Shown: positions 23,485 to 34,757, counted from the first letter of the stretch. The stretch is 64,000 nucleotides of DNA from Maniola hyperantus (GCF_902806685.2 NC_048556.1:8828734-8892733), one strand, 5' to 3'. Notes: a model not told the origin generated them from the sequence alone. Numbers and translations: made by a program.

Positions 23485-23951
23485 TTACGAAGAAAATATA
23501 AAAAAAATTGACTTTAAACTTTGACGTAAGACTAAAATAGAAAATACTAATTAATAATAATTTATAATTATAATAATTATAATTTATAATTAATTAATCG
23601 TTCATGACCACAATTTAATTTTTTTTATGTGATGTAACCCTAAATTCACGGTTTTCAGATTTTCCCCCTTATGTCTGCTTATAAGACCTACCTACCTGCC
23701 AAATTTCATGATTCTAAGTCAACGGGAAGTACCCTGTAGGTTTCTTGACAGACACAACAAAGTGATCCTATTAGGGTTCCGTTTTTCCTTTTGAGGTACG
23801 TAACCCTAAAAACTTGCATAAGTATTTATATGAACCCTGACAAATTACACACATTTTTTGGGCTATCGTGTAAAAAACTTTAAAAAAATATCTAAGTTTG
23901 TTCTCAGTCTAACTGTGTGATACGATTCTAGTCCGATGCATCCGCAATCCG
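23116..23951. other. intergenic repeats: (TA)n and GGGTTCCGTA repeat 3' half
   Basis: The TTATAAAAGCTAAAAGTTTC dispersed fragment lies at about 23230-23340, an (AT)n microsatellite at about 23431-23480, and the 3' half of a GGGTTCCGTA repeat (plus strand) at about 23615-23815. Confidence 0.6.
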
Positions 23952-24012
23952 TATTGAACATTCGCTTACATTCTTGGTAGCATTCCGCTGGGGCATGATC
24001 TGTATAATAAGT
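23952..24012 (+). pseudogene. LINE C-terminal tail fragment
   Basis: CTTACATTCTTGGTAGCATT...GGGGCATGATCTGTATAATA matches the last codons of the relic at 6952-7074. Only about 60 bp remain. Confidence 0.4.
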
Positions 24013-24281
24013 TGTTATTTATGTGTTAATTAGTTTATGATAATTTCCTTATACTAGGTAATGAATAATATTCAATTAAAATCGTTCTTAATTTAATGTT
24101 TACATTCAGTGCATCTACAATTCTACATTGATATAATATTATATGGGTACTATTTTAAACTCTGCGTCGTAGTCCTTACAAATTCACTGACATACATACC
24201 CAATAATATCACCGATCATATTGGGTATTTAACTCCAATTTTCTATAAACTAGGATAAAATAATGACGTAAACTGAAAAAA
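24013..24281. other. AT-rich spacer, nothing recognised
   Basis: No coding or repeat signal seen between the LINE fragment and the next dispersed repeat. Confidence 0.4.
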
Positions 24282-24507
24282 ACGGCCAAGTGCGAGTCAG
24301 ACTCGCGCACTGAGGGTTCCGTACTACAGACGTATTTTATCGACATTTTGCACGATAAATCAAAAACCTAAACAAATAAAAATCTGTTTTATAATGTACA
24401 GGTAAATTTTATCTTTCTCCCTTTCATATTATGATACTCCACTTGATATAACAATCTTACTTTGAAAGTCGAAAATAGCAATATTTGTTCATGAACACAT
24501 TTTAATT
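24282..24507 (+). repeat. GGGTTCCGTA repeat, 5' part, split by an insertion
   Basis: Starts CGGCCAAGTGCGAGTCAGAC and runs to GAACACATTTTAATTTTTT. The family's next block (TTCTTGTGATGTAACC) reappears only at about 25152-25175, after the 640-bp element. Confidence 0.75.
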
Positions 24508-25150
24508 TTTTAACCGACTTCAAAAAAAAGAGGAGGTTATCATTTATCATCGACTGTTTTTGTATGTTTGTTACGCGATTACTCCGTCAATTATGAACCG
24601 ATTTTGATGATTCTTTTTTTGTTTTGTAGGACATACTTCAGAGGTGGTCCCATTTTAATTTGGTATAGAACTGATGAATATCTTCGGAGATGGAGAACGG
24701 AACTCCTCAATGGATAAGAGTAAATTGCTCGCTATCAGTGTAATAGCTTAGTAAACAGTAGGTTTTTAACTAGACATATCATATTTTAGTACAATGGGGC
24801 CACTAAAAATTGTGAAATAAAAAAAATTCAAAAAATAAATAAAAACCGACTTCAATAACTACAAACACTAAAAAGTAGAAAAATATTTTAATTTATTATC
24901 CATTATATTATGTACACAAGAGTTATTGTAGTTCTATAGTAATATTTTTTGGAGTCGGTGCCAATGAGGTGCCAATGTAGAGTCACAAAACAATATGAAG
25001 AGTAGGTAGATGGTTCGTGCGGCTAATTGGCACCGGCTCCAAAAAATATTACTATAGAACTACAATAACTCTTGTGTACATAATATTTTGGGTAATAAAT
25101 TAAATTATTTTTTACTTTTTAGTGTTTGTAGTTATTGTTTTTTTTTTTTA
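24508..25150 (+). mobile_element. AACCGACTT transposon with internal palindrome, nested insertion
   Basis: Begins AACCGACTTCAAAAAAAAG and ends in the long palindrome at about 24841-25140. It is the inverse-oriented relative of 9591-10234. It splits the GGGTTCCGTA repeat, with TTAATTTTTT on both sides as a possible target duplication. The low complexity of that word makes its length uncertain. Confidence 0.68.
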
Positions 25151-25190
25151 ATTTTTTTTTTCTTGTGATGTAACCACTCCCACTCGTAAA

Positions 25191-25559
25191 TTAAAATGCC
25201 TGTAACTTTGTAAATTGTAAATCTTTGTTTAATCGATCTGATGATCGGTTAAAATCAAATTGAATCATCTGTTACATTACAACTGAAATATGACGTAGGT
25301 GCTATTAATTATAGTGTAGCGGTCTAGCCACTAATGATAAGCTATGACCAAGTTATTAAAATAGATAGATAGCGTAATGCATTGTTATTATAGCATGTTA
25401 TTACATCCGTCGGAAACCGCAAGTGTGGCAGGATCATGCAAACTGATAGTTTTAAAATAGATTATGACATAACTTCCTTCTATGTAGTCGTGAAAGTGAA
25501 AGATTAAACTTTACTACACTGGACTACAGCATTACGCCTAGGTGAAGCTTTTTTTGAGA
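25191..25559. other. intergenic, no feature recognised
   Basis: AT-rich with no coding or repeat signal that I recognise. Confidence 0.4.
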
Positions 25560-25965
25560 TTTTTAGGGTTCAGTACCTCAAAAGGACAAAAGGAACCCTT
25601 ATAGGATCACTTCGTTGTCTGTCTGTCAAGAAACCTACAGGGTACTTCCCGTTGACCTTTGGCAGGTAGGTAGGTCTTACAGCAGACATTAGGGGGGAAA
25701 AATCTGAATTTGTGGTTACATCACAGAACAAAATAATTAAAATGTGTTTTGAACAAATAGTTAGTATTTTCAACAATTAAGATTATTATAACAAGTGGGG
25801 TATCATATAAAAGGGCTTTACCTGTACATTCTAAAACAGATTTTTATTTATTTTTATGCATATTAGTTTTTGATTTATCGTGCAAAATTACGAAAAAATA
25901 CGACAGTAGTACGGAACCCTCGATGCGCGAGCCTGACTCGCAATTGGCCAGTTTTTGTTGTATCA
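25560..25965 (-). repeat. GGGTTCCGTA dispersed repeat
   Basis: TTAGGGTTCAGTACCTC, AGGATCACTTCGTTG, TGTGGTTACATCACAG and TTTGATTTATCGTGCA blocks in the family order, ending with CGGAACCCTCGATGCGCGAG. Confidence 0.7.
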
Positions 25966-27542
25966 TAGTGTGTCTGACTGTGTTTGCGGACAGACAAACT
26001 GACAGACAACAGAGTGACATTTCCATTTTACCCTTTGGGTACAAAACCCTAAAAAAATAATGATGTGGTGTAGAGGTCATGGCGATTATTAGGGATAATC
26101 TATGTCCAACAGTGGAAGTCCACAGGCTTATAATAATATGATGATAGGTCCAAAGGGTTCAAGTCGGATTACAGTCATTACGAACAGACCTATTCGACGA
26201 TTCCTAATAGCTCGTAAAAGCGTACCTACTTGAAAAAAGTATAATTCGAATTTGAGTATGAAATACGGATCATAATGGGAGTGCTTGAGATATAATAGGT
26301 GGCACGTTTTGAAAATGAGGATGCAGTATTTTTTTTGGGGTAGATTAGGAAAACATCGTGAGGAAACGTGCGTGCTTGAAAGTTCTCCATAATGGTCTCA
26401 AAGATGTGTGAAGTCTGGCAATCCATACTTAGCACTTCTAGGTACTTAGACAAAATCACCATTTCTAGCACCATGGTACTACAGGTTCACGGAACTATGT
26501 GTAACTCGTTGAGATACTCATATTATGTAGACCTTTGTGTATCTAGACCTTTTTAGCTCTTCATTTCTGAAATCTGACCATTACAGAAAAAGTCTAGGAA
26601 ATTATATCGTAGAATTTATAACCGAGCATATTTAAATTTACATACTAACTAGATGATGCCCGCAACTTTGTCCGTGTGTATTAAGGTACTTAAAAATTTT
26701 GGGATTTCTTCGATTTTCTCTGATAAAACGTAGCCTATGTTCAGACGCGCACCTACAATAGAAGCTGAAAAGCCCAGCATGCGTAGGAAAACATATTCGA
26801 TGCAGGTCATAAATCATAAATAATTCACAACAATAAAATCAATAATATTATTACGATAATAAGTTAACAATTTTTCTATCAAGTTTAAATTCCGCGCGTC
26901 TTGCGATGTGTCAGATTCACAAAAGGTCATTGACTGCAATCCAAATCTCGCCCGTACTGCGGGTGTTCCATCTCGCTCTAATTGTATGAGGCTTTATATG
27001 GAGCTTTTTTTGCGCTACTCTAACCTATGAAAATGGTTCCTGCTCGCATTATATCTATAAATAGTAAGTATAGCATATTGTATGGACCAAAAAGCCTGGC
27101 TTGCAGCGACTTACGCATGCGCGAATTTTAAAAGTGCACAGCTATTGGCTATCCATGAGTAGCTGTACTCAACTAATTACTTAGTTTGTTTGTTGTGGTG
27201 AATATTTACAGGTTATAATAATTATAAAATATTATTTGCAAAATTACTACTAAATTAGTTGTTAATTAAAGTTGCAAACTTACTACGAAGTGAATTAATA
27301 TTCAGTTGTTTGTTTATTGTGGTGAATATTCAAAGGTTATATTATTTGCAAAATAATCCTGAATTTCGTACAAAATGAGTGTCGACTGTTGATTTATAAT
27401 TGTTTTCCTTGTGACGATTTAAATTGTGTGTGTTCAAAGATTGATGGCCGAAAACAAGGTAAAGGTTTAAATTTTGAGTAAAAAAACAGCTTAAGTATAA
27501 CTTTGTTTTGTAGAAATATCGTTTTGATTTAGTACCTATATA
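25966..27542. other. intergenic with repeat traces
   Basis: LINE tail trace at about 26085-26135, SINE body fragment at about 26345-26425 (AAACATCGTGAGGAAACGTG), group B Helitron 3' fragment (minus) at about 26650-26760, and an imperfect direct repeat of TGTTGTGGTGAATATT at about 27190 and 27317. No gene. Confidence 0.5.
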
Positions 27543-27850
27543 AATAATAAGTATTTTTAGGATACCGTACTTAAAAAGGAATAAGGAACCGTTATAGCAT
27601 CACTTTGTTGTCTGTCTGTCTTTCCGTCGTGTCTGTCAAGAAAACTTATAGGGGTACTTCCCGTTGACCTACAATAATGAAATTAGTTAGGTAGGTAGGT
27701 CTTGTAGCACAAGGACTAGGAATAAATACGAAAACCTTGAAGTTATGGGTACATCACAAAAAAAATGTGCAAAATGTCGAATAAATAATAAATACGACTG
27801 TATTACGGAACCCTCAGTGCACGAGTCTGACCTCTTAAGCAATCGGTTTT
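27543..27850 (-). repeat. GGGTTCCGTA dispersed repeat, shortened
   Basis: Same block order as 25560-25965 with the middle deleted. A 116-residue open frame crossing its edge (27745-28095) is not a recognisable protein. Confidence 0.6.
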
Positions 27851-29619
27851 TTTCAAAGCCACCGTGTATGCCATTGCTAACATGTCTGTTCATTCCGTCT
27901 AGGAGTAGTATGCCTTCTGTGTGCTTTGTAGAACTCGCCAAGACTACATATTATGTAAAAGAAGACAGAAGGATAGGACGGATGGGTCATGGGCTTACGC
28001 TGGGAATGCAGTCAGTTAGTGGTCTCGGCACGCGCCTGCCTATGTTGGTCTCCGGGATGCAAGCTATCTCTGTACCAAACGTAAAAATCGGTTAAACAGA
28101 TGGGCCATTAAAAATCCCGTGCGTACTCTTTGATTTTCTGAGATAAAAAGTAGCCCTTGTCTGTTCCTGGGTTGCAAGCTATCTCTGTACCAAATTTTGT
28201 TAAAATTGATTAAGAGGTTGAGCCGTGAAAACTGAAAAGCTAGCAGACAAACGGACGCACTTTCGCATAAAGATTAGTATGGACTAAGAAAAATCACTCT
28301 TCTCAAGCCTTTTAAAATCCAAAAGAAAAAAATACGTAAGTATTTAAAAAGGAAGCTTATTCCCCTATTCTCTGCGGGCCAAATTTTTGCGTACAAATTG
28401 ATTACATTACAGGCGAAAGGCTTTTTATCCAAGACGAAATTCCTGTAAGGTTGTAGGGGCTTCGAGCAACGCATTGTTTAGGAGTGGTAAAATTATCCAT
28501 CATCTCTCTCTAGCCTGTAGGGTCAGAGCAGGATAGATGGTATATTTACCACATAAATGGGGTTATACACAACATTTAACAAGGGTCGCAGGAGATCAGT
28601 TGAGACAGCAAATTGTACGTGACATGGGTTTCTAGGGTTCCGCTTATATGAATTACAATCATGTTTACCTACTCTACAAGCATTTTTTCCTTTTCAGGCC
28701 GATTTTTCAACAGCCAAATACAATCTAACTGGATAAATAGAGTTTTTCCTATGTAAATGCGTGTTACTTTTACTAAAAAATTTAGCTCAACAAATTCTTC
28801 ATTGGCGGTTCCTCTGGTGCTGCAAAATGCAAATGTTCATGGGCGGCGGTAATGAACCTGCTCGTTTGCTTGCTATTTTTATAAAAAAAACTAACAATTA
28901 AAAATCAGCCCTTAGTTAACATAAAAAATACAGTTCTTACATAGCTACTGTACGATTCGATTTATTTGCAGCAATTTTTTTGGCTTACAAACTGAGTAAA
29001 AAGTTTAGAAGTACCTACAAAAAAACTATTTAAAAACGGAAACAAGAACAGCCAAAGCAAAATTTTGTTTTTAAAATACCTTTGAAATAAAAAAAACCAC
29101 GGCAAAATCAAAAGCTATATAAAAGCGCGAGCGCAGCACAAGTACAATTTTTTGATATTTTTTTGGGTTTAAGGAGTTATATAATAAAAAATAATTAAAC
29201 TTCTTGTCTGGCCATCAATCAAGCGTGGTGATGAAAAAGACAACAAGTATCTAAAACAAAAAACGTGGTGTTATCTTACAGCATATGCGAACAGCCACAG
29301 GTGGCGACCAAATGGGACGGTAATGGAAAAAACTTGGATTACAAGTTTACATTACGGATTTCCCCATAAAGTAGGTATAAACTTATTCTAATTATATCTA
29401 CTCTTTTTGCTTGCTTATCATTTGATATTATGTACCAAAACTTGTGTTATTCACTATCTTTTGAAGTTGTGGTAATTGAAAGCACAGCCGTTTGCTTTCA
29501 AGTAACAGAATTTATCAATTGTATTTTATGATGGTATGATTCGAGGTCCAAGGAATAATGGCAATGAGTTTTATGCACATAGGTTTCTAACACAAAGGTT
29601 TTCTACTCATCATCATATC
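27851..29619. other. intergenic; Helitron B fragments, LINE tail, AT-rich
   Basis: Group B Helitron pieces at about 28040-28285 (CAAGCTATCTCTGTACCAAA occurs twice) and a LINE 3' fragment at about 28800-28885 (AAATGTTCATGGGCGGCGG). A TATATAAAAG box at about 29117-29126, followed by CGCGAGCGCAGCAC, looks promoter-like but no transcript can be tied to it. Confidence 0.4.
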
Positions 29620-29705
29620 AGAACCATCATCACCAACTGATAGGTAGAAGTCTACTGCTGCACATAGGTCTCTTGCAGTTACTTTCACACGCCACGGTCT
29701 TGCGG
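29620..29705 (+). mobile_element. LINE 3' fragment
   Basis: GTAGAAGTCTACTGCTGCAC and CACACGCCACGGTCTTGCG are pieces of a widespread LINE 3' region. It lies directly downstream of the THAP-like frame. Confidence 0.4.
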
Positions 29706-29825
29706 TACCCCTGAATCTAGCGGCACAGTTTAACGAAATACTACCAGTTGTTCGACGCCTTTGAAGTCGAGCGATGCCGCCGCTCGTGTAGGTATATACG
29801 TGTTCAAATATGCAAGGGTTGTCAC

Positions 29826-29924
29826 AAAATTGGGATTAAAATCGCGGGGAAATCGGTGAAATTTTAGACCCTTGTTCTGTTTAGAATTTGCATAGCATCC
29901 GTAGACAGAACAGTAATGCACCAT
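29826..29924 (-). CDS. THAP-type zinc finger, N-terminal half (exon or relic)
   Basis: Starting at a methionine at 29924 the minus strand reads MVHYCSVYGCYANSK and then GLKFHRFPRD. This matches the beginning of THAP domains: Met close to the first zinc cysteine, C-x4-C spacing (residues 5 and 10), and a following FHRFP motif. The second half of the domain (C-x2-H and the closing AVPTIF-type motif) is absent from the contiguous frame, which continues as unrelated sequence to a stop near 29730. A possible splice donor TTT|GTGACA lies at 29825. Two readings remain: a first coding exon of a host THAP protein, supported by the GC-rich patch just upstream, or a fragment of a P-element-like transposase, which also carries THAP. 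No downstream exon was found within the window on this strand. Confidence 0.45.
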
Positions 29925-29939
29925 TTTATGATAGAACTT

Positions 29940-30250
29940 ACTAAACGACACTTAAAATATTTAAAACCACGCTCACGTAAACCCTCGTCCATCAAACGCG
30001 CAGACTACGCGAATCTGCGCGCAGCGGGCTGCGCCGCCCGCGCTACGCAACCCACCCCACCGTTGCTCTGTACAAGTACATTCGTAATTGGACTGTATAT
30101 TATATTTACTGTATATTTCAAGGCTGTGCTAGCGGCTCCCGGTGGGCTGCGACTCGTTTTATCGCTTTCCGGTGCGAGGTCGCCATTGTAGCACCTTGGG
30201 ACCCCAACTTCTATCGATATTGCCATTTCAGTTTCGCAACGCTGAGCTAT
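29940..30250 (-). promoter_or_regulatory. GC-rich patch upstream of the THAP-like exon, candidate promoter
   Basis: Bases about 29990-30060 are strongly CpG-rich (CGAATCTGCGCGCAGCGGGC), unlike the AT-rich surroundings, and the GC-rich content continues to about 30200. Its position just 5' of the minus-strand THAP start suggests a promoter. No TATA box or defined start is visible. Confidence 0.3.
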
Positions 30251-31064
30251 GTCGTTATTCTGGTTCTTCTGAGGATCTCTTCATGTCCGATTTTATCACG
30301 TAGAGAAACTCCAAGATAGCTCTCTCCACCGCATCGCCCGCTGGGTGACTGAGCTTTTTTATGATTTTTTTCCATTACTCATATAACTTATTATAACGAT
30401 GATGTAATCGTTTTTTATGTTTTCCGCTATTGTAGCACCAGTGCCATTGACCTCTTCTCTTTGAAGTAGATTCAATATGTTGCTTTGTATTCAAATTGTT
30501 TGGAGCTAAGTACGTGCCGCCGATGCGACGTGCGATTTTGAAACATATTCTGTTTTTTTTCGAAAATGCTAAATAGTAAAAAACTGCCAGATACCTATCT
30601 CTTGATTAATGATTTTGGAATTCGCCCAATCAAAAAGAGGTCGTTTAAGTTTTTTTTTTTCACTTTTGTTCACTTTCTAGATAGGATACATGTCCTCCCC
30701 GCCTCATACCCCGATTTCCATTTCGACCTGTCGCGTACTGCCAGTGACGTCGAAGCCTCGGCGTTTTGTTTCAAGTTCCCTAACTATCGTGAACTGGACG
30801 AAACTAAGGTTTTTTGTCATATACTTCTATATTGGTCGTTGCTAGAAAACGCCGCAAGTTTTGAAGTGATGACATGTTCTACTACCAAAGAAAGTATAAA
30901 ACTCAAAACTCTATCTAAAGTTTACACACCACTTCTATTTATAACTAGCAAGAGACCCTTAAAAGGGATGTAAGTGAAAATTTATTTATTAGGGTACAAC
31001 TTCCTAAAGTGACACGTGGGACAAAATTTACCGTCGTACAAGTTTTCACGTTCACCCTTAACTT
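30251..31064. other. intergenic with MITE fragment
   Basis: One end of the CGACAGGTCGAG MITE lies at about 30690-30745 (CCTCATACCCCGATTTCCAT...CGACCTGTCGCGTACT). A plus-strand open frame of 135 codons (30566-30973) runs through that fragment and resembles no family. Confidence 0.4.
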
Positions 31065-31617
31065 AAACGGTAGTTTTTACCCGACTACGGCTAAGCCAAA
31101 AGGAAGGGTTATGATTTTGGCAGTCTATGTATGTATGTTCCACTGTAGCGGCTAAACTACTAGGCCGATTTTGATGAGTGAGGTGTCTTTTGAAATTTCT
31201 GTACTTTTTAATCAAACCAATGAGGCAACGGTCACAACCGCATTCAGCCTTAAATTTCGATTCTTGCAAAAACAAATTTTTTGTTATTGTTTCGATTGGG
31301 ATGTCAAATGAAAGAGGGAAATATCATAAATATAATATACTACTAAAATATACCAAGCGACAGAAACCCAATTTTTTTCTATAATATTTCAGCGTTTATT
31401 AACTTCAACTTTATCTTGTTATACTTTATACCTTTATTAGTTTTGTTTGTTGGTGTCCTTATGTGGTTGACATCCAATCTACTCGCACGAAAAGTTTTTG
31501 TTCAACGTTTCTGAGACGAGGTGTGGAACGCCCTTCCGGTGTCCGTGTTTTTTGCCGTACCTACCTACGTAAGTGGAACTGCAATACTTTCAAGTCAAGA
31601 TGGAATATCTCATATAA
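31065..31617. other. dispersed repeat and LINE C-terminal fragment
   Basis: CTAAGCCAAAAGGAAGGG repeat at about 31065-31190, shared with 10565. At about 31468-31550, CTACTCGCACGAAAAG...GTGGAACGCCCTTCCGG is a short piece of the LINE tail seen more completely at 45440. Confidence 0.5.
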
Positions 31618-32175
31618 CATAGTATAAAATAAAGTCGCCTCCCGCTGTCTGTATGTATGTATGAACGCGTAAATCTTTTAAACTGAGCAACAGATTTTAA
31701 TGCGGTTTTCACCAATAGATAGAGTGATTCAAGAGGAAGGTTCATAGATATAGTTTAATTCTCAAAAAATTAGAGATCCCCGGGGAAATTGAAATAATGT
31801 GAAGGTCGGAAAAAATCCTCTCATTTGAGAGTTTCCGAGGCGTGCGCTGTATAAATGGTCAAAGCTACACGAAAACAATGTATTGTGAAATTATTTCTCT
31901 TAAAAAGTTCTACAAAAAAGTCCGTGATAGTTGGCTCACAATAATCGATTTCATGTTTTTCAAATGTGATCTGAAACAAAGCCATTCTTCATTTAATTTT
32001 TCATTTTTCATTTTTTCAATTTAGAATAATATCTTACGAGATATCACAAAATTAAAATAATATGAAATATCGTAAATAAAAACTAACGCGCAACAAACCG
32101 AGACGTAGGCGGCTATAATCTGACACCACATTAGTATCTACATTGCACCCATGCGAAGCTGGGGCGGGTCGCTAG
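31618..32175 (+). mobile_element. Helitron-like element, longer family
   Basis: Begins near TATAAAATAAAGTCGCCTCC and ends CGAAGCTGGGGCGGGTCGCTAG at 32175 followed by T; about 560 bp. Its inner TCTACAAAAAAGTCCG block also occurs in 43531-44132. No replication-initiator or helicase coding seen. Confidence 0.55.
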
Positions 32176-32179
32176 TATA

Positions 32180-32285
32180 TTATATAAAGGAAAGGCTGAC
32201 TGACTGACTGAAACTGACTGTCTGATCTATCAACGCACATTTCAAACAATCCAGATTCCATCCAGGATCGGGCTCTGCTATGACT
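32180..32285 (+). mobile_element. Helitron group A, 5' fragment
   Basis: ATATAAAGGAAAGGCTGACTG...ATCTATCAACGCAC; the 3' half is missing. It lies just downstream of another Helitron's CTAG. Confidence 0.5.
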
Positions 32286-32336
32286 ATGTAAAGACTATGT
32301 AAATTTTCCGTTTTGTATACTCGTATTAGCGGTGAT

Positions 32337-32622
32337 CCGTGATAGCCTAGTGGTTAAGACGTCCTCCTTCTTTTTGGGAGGTCGGGGGTCGATTCCGGGC
32401 ACACACCACTTTTCGGAGTTATGTGCGTTTAAAAAAAACTATCATTTGCTTTAACGGCGAAAGAAAACATCGTGAGGAAACATGCATGCCTGAAAGTTCT
32501 CCATGTTCTCAAAGGTGTGTGAAGTCTGCCAATTTGATTATGGCCTAAACCCTTCTCACTCTGAGAGGAGACCCGTGCTCAGTAGTGGGCCGGTAATGGG
32601 TTGATCATGATGATGATGATGG
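32337..32622 (+). mobile_element. tRNA-derived SINE (first family)
   Basis: GTGATAGCCTAGTGGTTAAG head, GGGGGTCGATTCCGGGCAC B box, AAACATCGTGAGGAAACATG body, CCGTGCTCAGTAGTGGGCCG, then a (ATG)n tail. Confidence 0.75.
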
Positions 32623-33852
32623 TACTTGTATTAGCGCTACAAAAACCTTTAGAATATAGATTATTTTATTTTATAAGTTACGTATTTCTCATAGAAAGAT
32701 GACGAGAACCACTGCTAGTTAGTAGCTGCAACTTTACAAGTCTACACGAAAGCGGACGCAAGTGAAAATTTATTAGGGTACAGTTTCCCAAACGGCCACT
32801 TGGGACAGGATTTATTTTCGTACAAATTATCACGTTAGTGCTCATTTGGAACCCTTTTTATTTACTGCTTTGCTTCTTTTTTTTTTTTTTTTTTTTTTCT
32901 AATAAAAGTAAGCCGCAAAGCTCACAGATGGAATGGAGTAGCGCGGCTAATTTTTTTACATTCTTCAACTCAGCTTTTTTAAGGTTCCGTACCTCAAAAG
33001 GAAAACGGAACCCTTATAGGATCACTTTGTTGTCTGTCTGTCTGTCAAGAAACTTACAGGGTACTTCCCGTTGACCTAGAATCATGAAATTTGGCAGGTA
33101 GGTTAGGTCTTATAGCGGACATGGCAAAATCAGAAAACGGTAAATTTGTGGTTACATCACACAAAATAAATTAAATTGTGGTCATGAACTAAAAATTAGA
33201 ATTTTCAATTTTCTTAGTAAGATGAGGCGCCACCTGCGATCGCCCGCACCGGGTTAGCACGGGGGCTGTGCGGGTATGCGAGGCGTATCTTCCCCGATTG
33301 CTATTTCAATTAGGCGCTCCTTGCTGCCACTCGTCACGCCTCGTCGTCAGCACTCTTGGTCTACGCTGGCTCTTAAACCTAATGTCTGTAAAACTTCTAA
33401 GGCTTGGCCAGCGTGGTGCACTATGGCCTAAACCCTTCTTATTCTGAGAGGAGACCCGTACTCAGTAGTGGACCGGAAATGGGTTAACGATGACAATGGC
33501 ATTTTCCATAATATAAGAAATATATCAATAGAATAAAGCAGTTAAATTTTTAGCGAACTCGTATCAGCCGCCATTTTAGTTATTGGAAATCGTCTAAAAA
33601 TAATCAACTCCGTGATTGTGCAGGATGTTATTTTCTGCGTTTATCTATCAAAAGAAAAACTGATTTAGGTATATATCATGTTTGTGAATGAATCAGCGTT
33701 ATGGAGGAACACGTACATGCAGTTGAAAAAGTGTTTCTGCAGAATTTTGGCTACTAGATATTCGTAATCGGTATTTTTCCATTCATTAAGAAATAAAGGC
33801 ATCCGTCCACTAAAATAGACTTTGTCTATGTCTTTCACTAATCTATGATTTA
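32623..33852. other. intergenic: GGGTTCCGTA repeat, MITE and SINE fragments
   Basis: A poly-T run at about 32878-32899, a minus-strand GGGTTCCGTA repeat at about 32975-33225, a fragment of the GC-rich MITE at about 33228-33310 (CACCGGGTTAGCACGGGGG), and a SINE 3' fragment at about 33390-33495. The rest is AT-rich without signal. Confidence 0.55.
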
Positions 33853-34014
33853 CTAGGTGATAGATACACGCGACTTCGTCCAGGTGGATTCAGATTTTAA
33901 AAATCCTGTGGGAACTCTTTGATTTTCCGGCACAAAATGTAGTCCATGTCCGTTTCTGAGATGATTGTCTATACCAAAATTCCGTCGGTAAATTTCTTTG
34001 CATTTATAATATTA
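33853..34014 (-). mobile_element. Helitron group B, 5' end truncated
   Basis: 3' end at CTAG (33853-33856), with the hairpin region altered (CACGCGACTTCGTCCAGG). The 5' side stops at TAATATTATAAATGC against the next Helitron. Confidence 0.55.
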
Positions 34015-34222
34015 CTAGTGACCCGCCCCGGCTTCGCACAGATAGCTTATTACAGTTTTCGTAGGAATCTTTAATTAAAAAAAAATATAGCCTATGTCAC
34101 CCAGGAATATTGTAGCTTTTTACTGGTGAAAGAGTTTTCAAAATCGGTTCAGTAGTTCCAGAGATTACCTCCTACAAACAAACTTACAAACCTTACCTCT
34201 TTATAATATTAGTAAGTATAGA
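34015..34222 (-). mobile_element. Helitron-like element, group C
   Basis: On the minus strand it starts TCTATACTTACTAATATTAT at 34222 and ends GCCGGGGCGGGTCACTAG at 34015; 208 bp. It shares GAACTACTGAACCGATTTT-type internal sequence with 44133-44464. Confidence 0.65.
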
Positions 34223-34462
34223 ATATAGATTAGTAGGTTTGTATTGTATAGATGAACAATAATAAGATCTATCTTTTTTTAGGAAATGGGGTCAAATGAC
34301 TATCTTTTCTTTTTGATTTATAGCCTCTTAGTCTACATTAAGAGTTCAGTAATGCCCCCAGTCTTTTAGGAAAAATGACACGGGTAAGATTGATTCAAAG
34401 CACTAAAGTTTCATATCCTACTTTTCTCTAGAGGGTTGCGCAGAGCTACTTTCGACCCACGA

Positions 34463-34757
34463 CAGTACCCGTAGTACAAGATTTTACGTCTCACCAAACC
34501 AAACCAAATTCGAGAGTCGAAATACTGCCGCGTTACAGTAAACTGGATCTTAATAGCCTTGTTTTAAAGCTCAAGTTTGTCTACACTTCTACAGCCAGCG
34601 CTCCAAGCGGAAACATTGCGAAATTAAAATCAGTGGCATTGAATATTTGACTTCAATTCAAGGCTGTTTAGGTCCATTTTACTGTAACGCGTAAATATTT
34701 CGACTCTCGAATTTGGTTTCGTTTGGTGAGACGTAAAATCTTATACTACGGGTACTG
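34463..34757. repeat. palindromic MITE, CAGTACCCGTAGTA ends
   Basis: CAGTACCCGTAGTA...TTTTACGTCTCACCAAAC and its inverse give arms of about 60 bp (with small differences) in a 295-bp element. No clear target duplication, so the class is open. Confidence 0.7.

Noticed and set aside
27745..28095. 116-codon plus-strand open frame
   Set aside because: Half lies in a GGGTTCCGTA repeat and half in Helitron-derived sequence; no family resemblance.
29826..29924. Complete THAP gene
   Set aside because: The second half of the zinc finger and any downstream exon are not found, so only a partial domain is claimed.
30566..30973. 135-codon plus-strand open frame
   Set aside because: It runs through a MITE fragment (about 30690-30745) and has no recognisable domain, so I treat it as chance.
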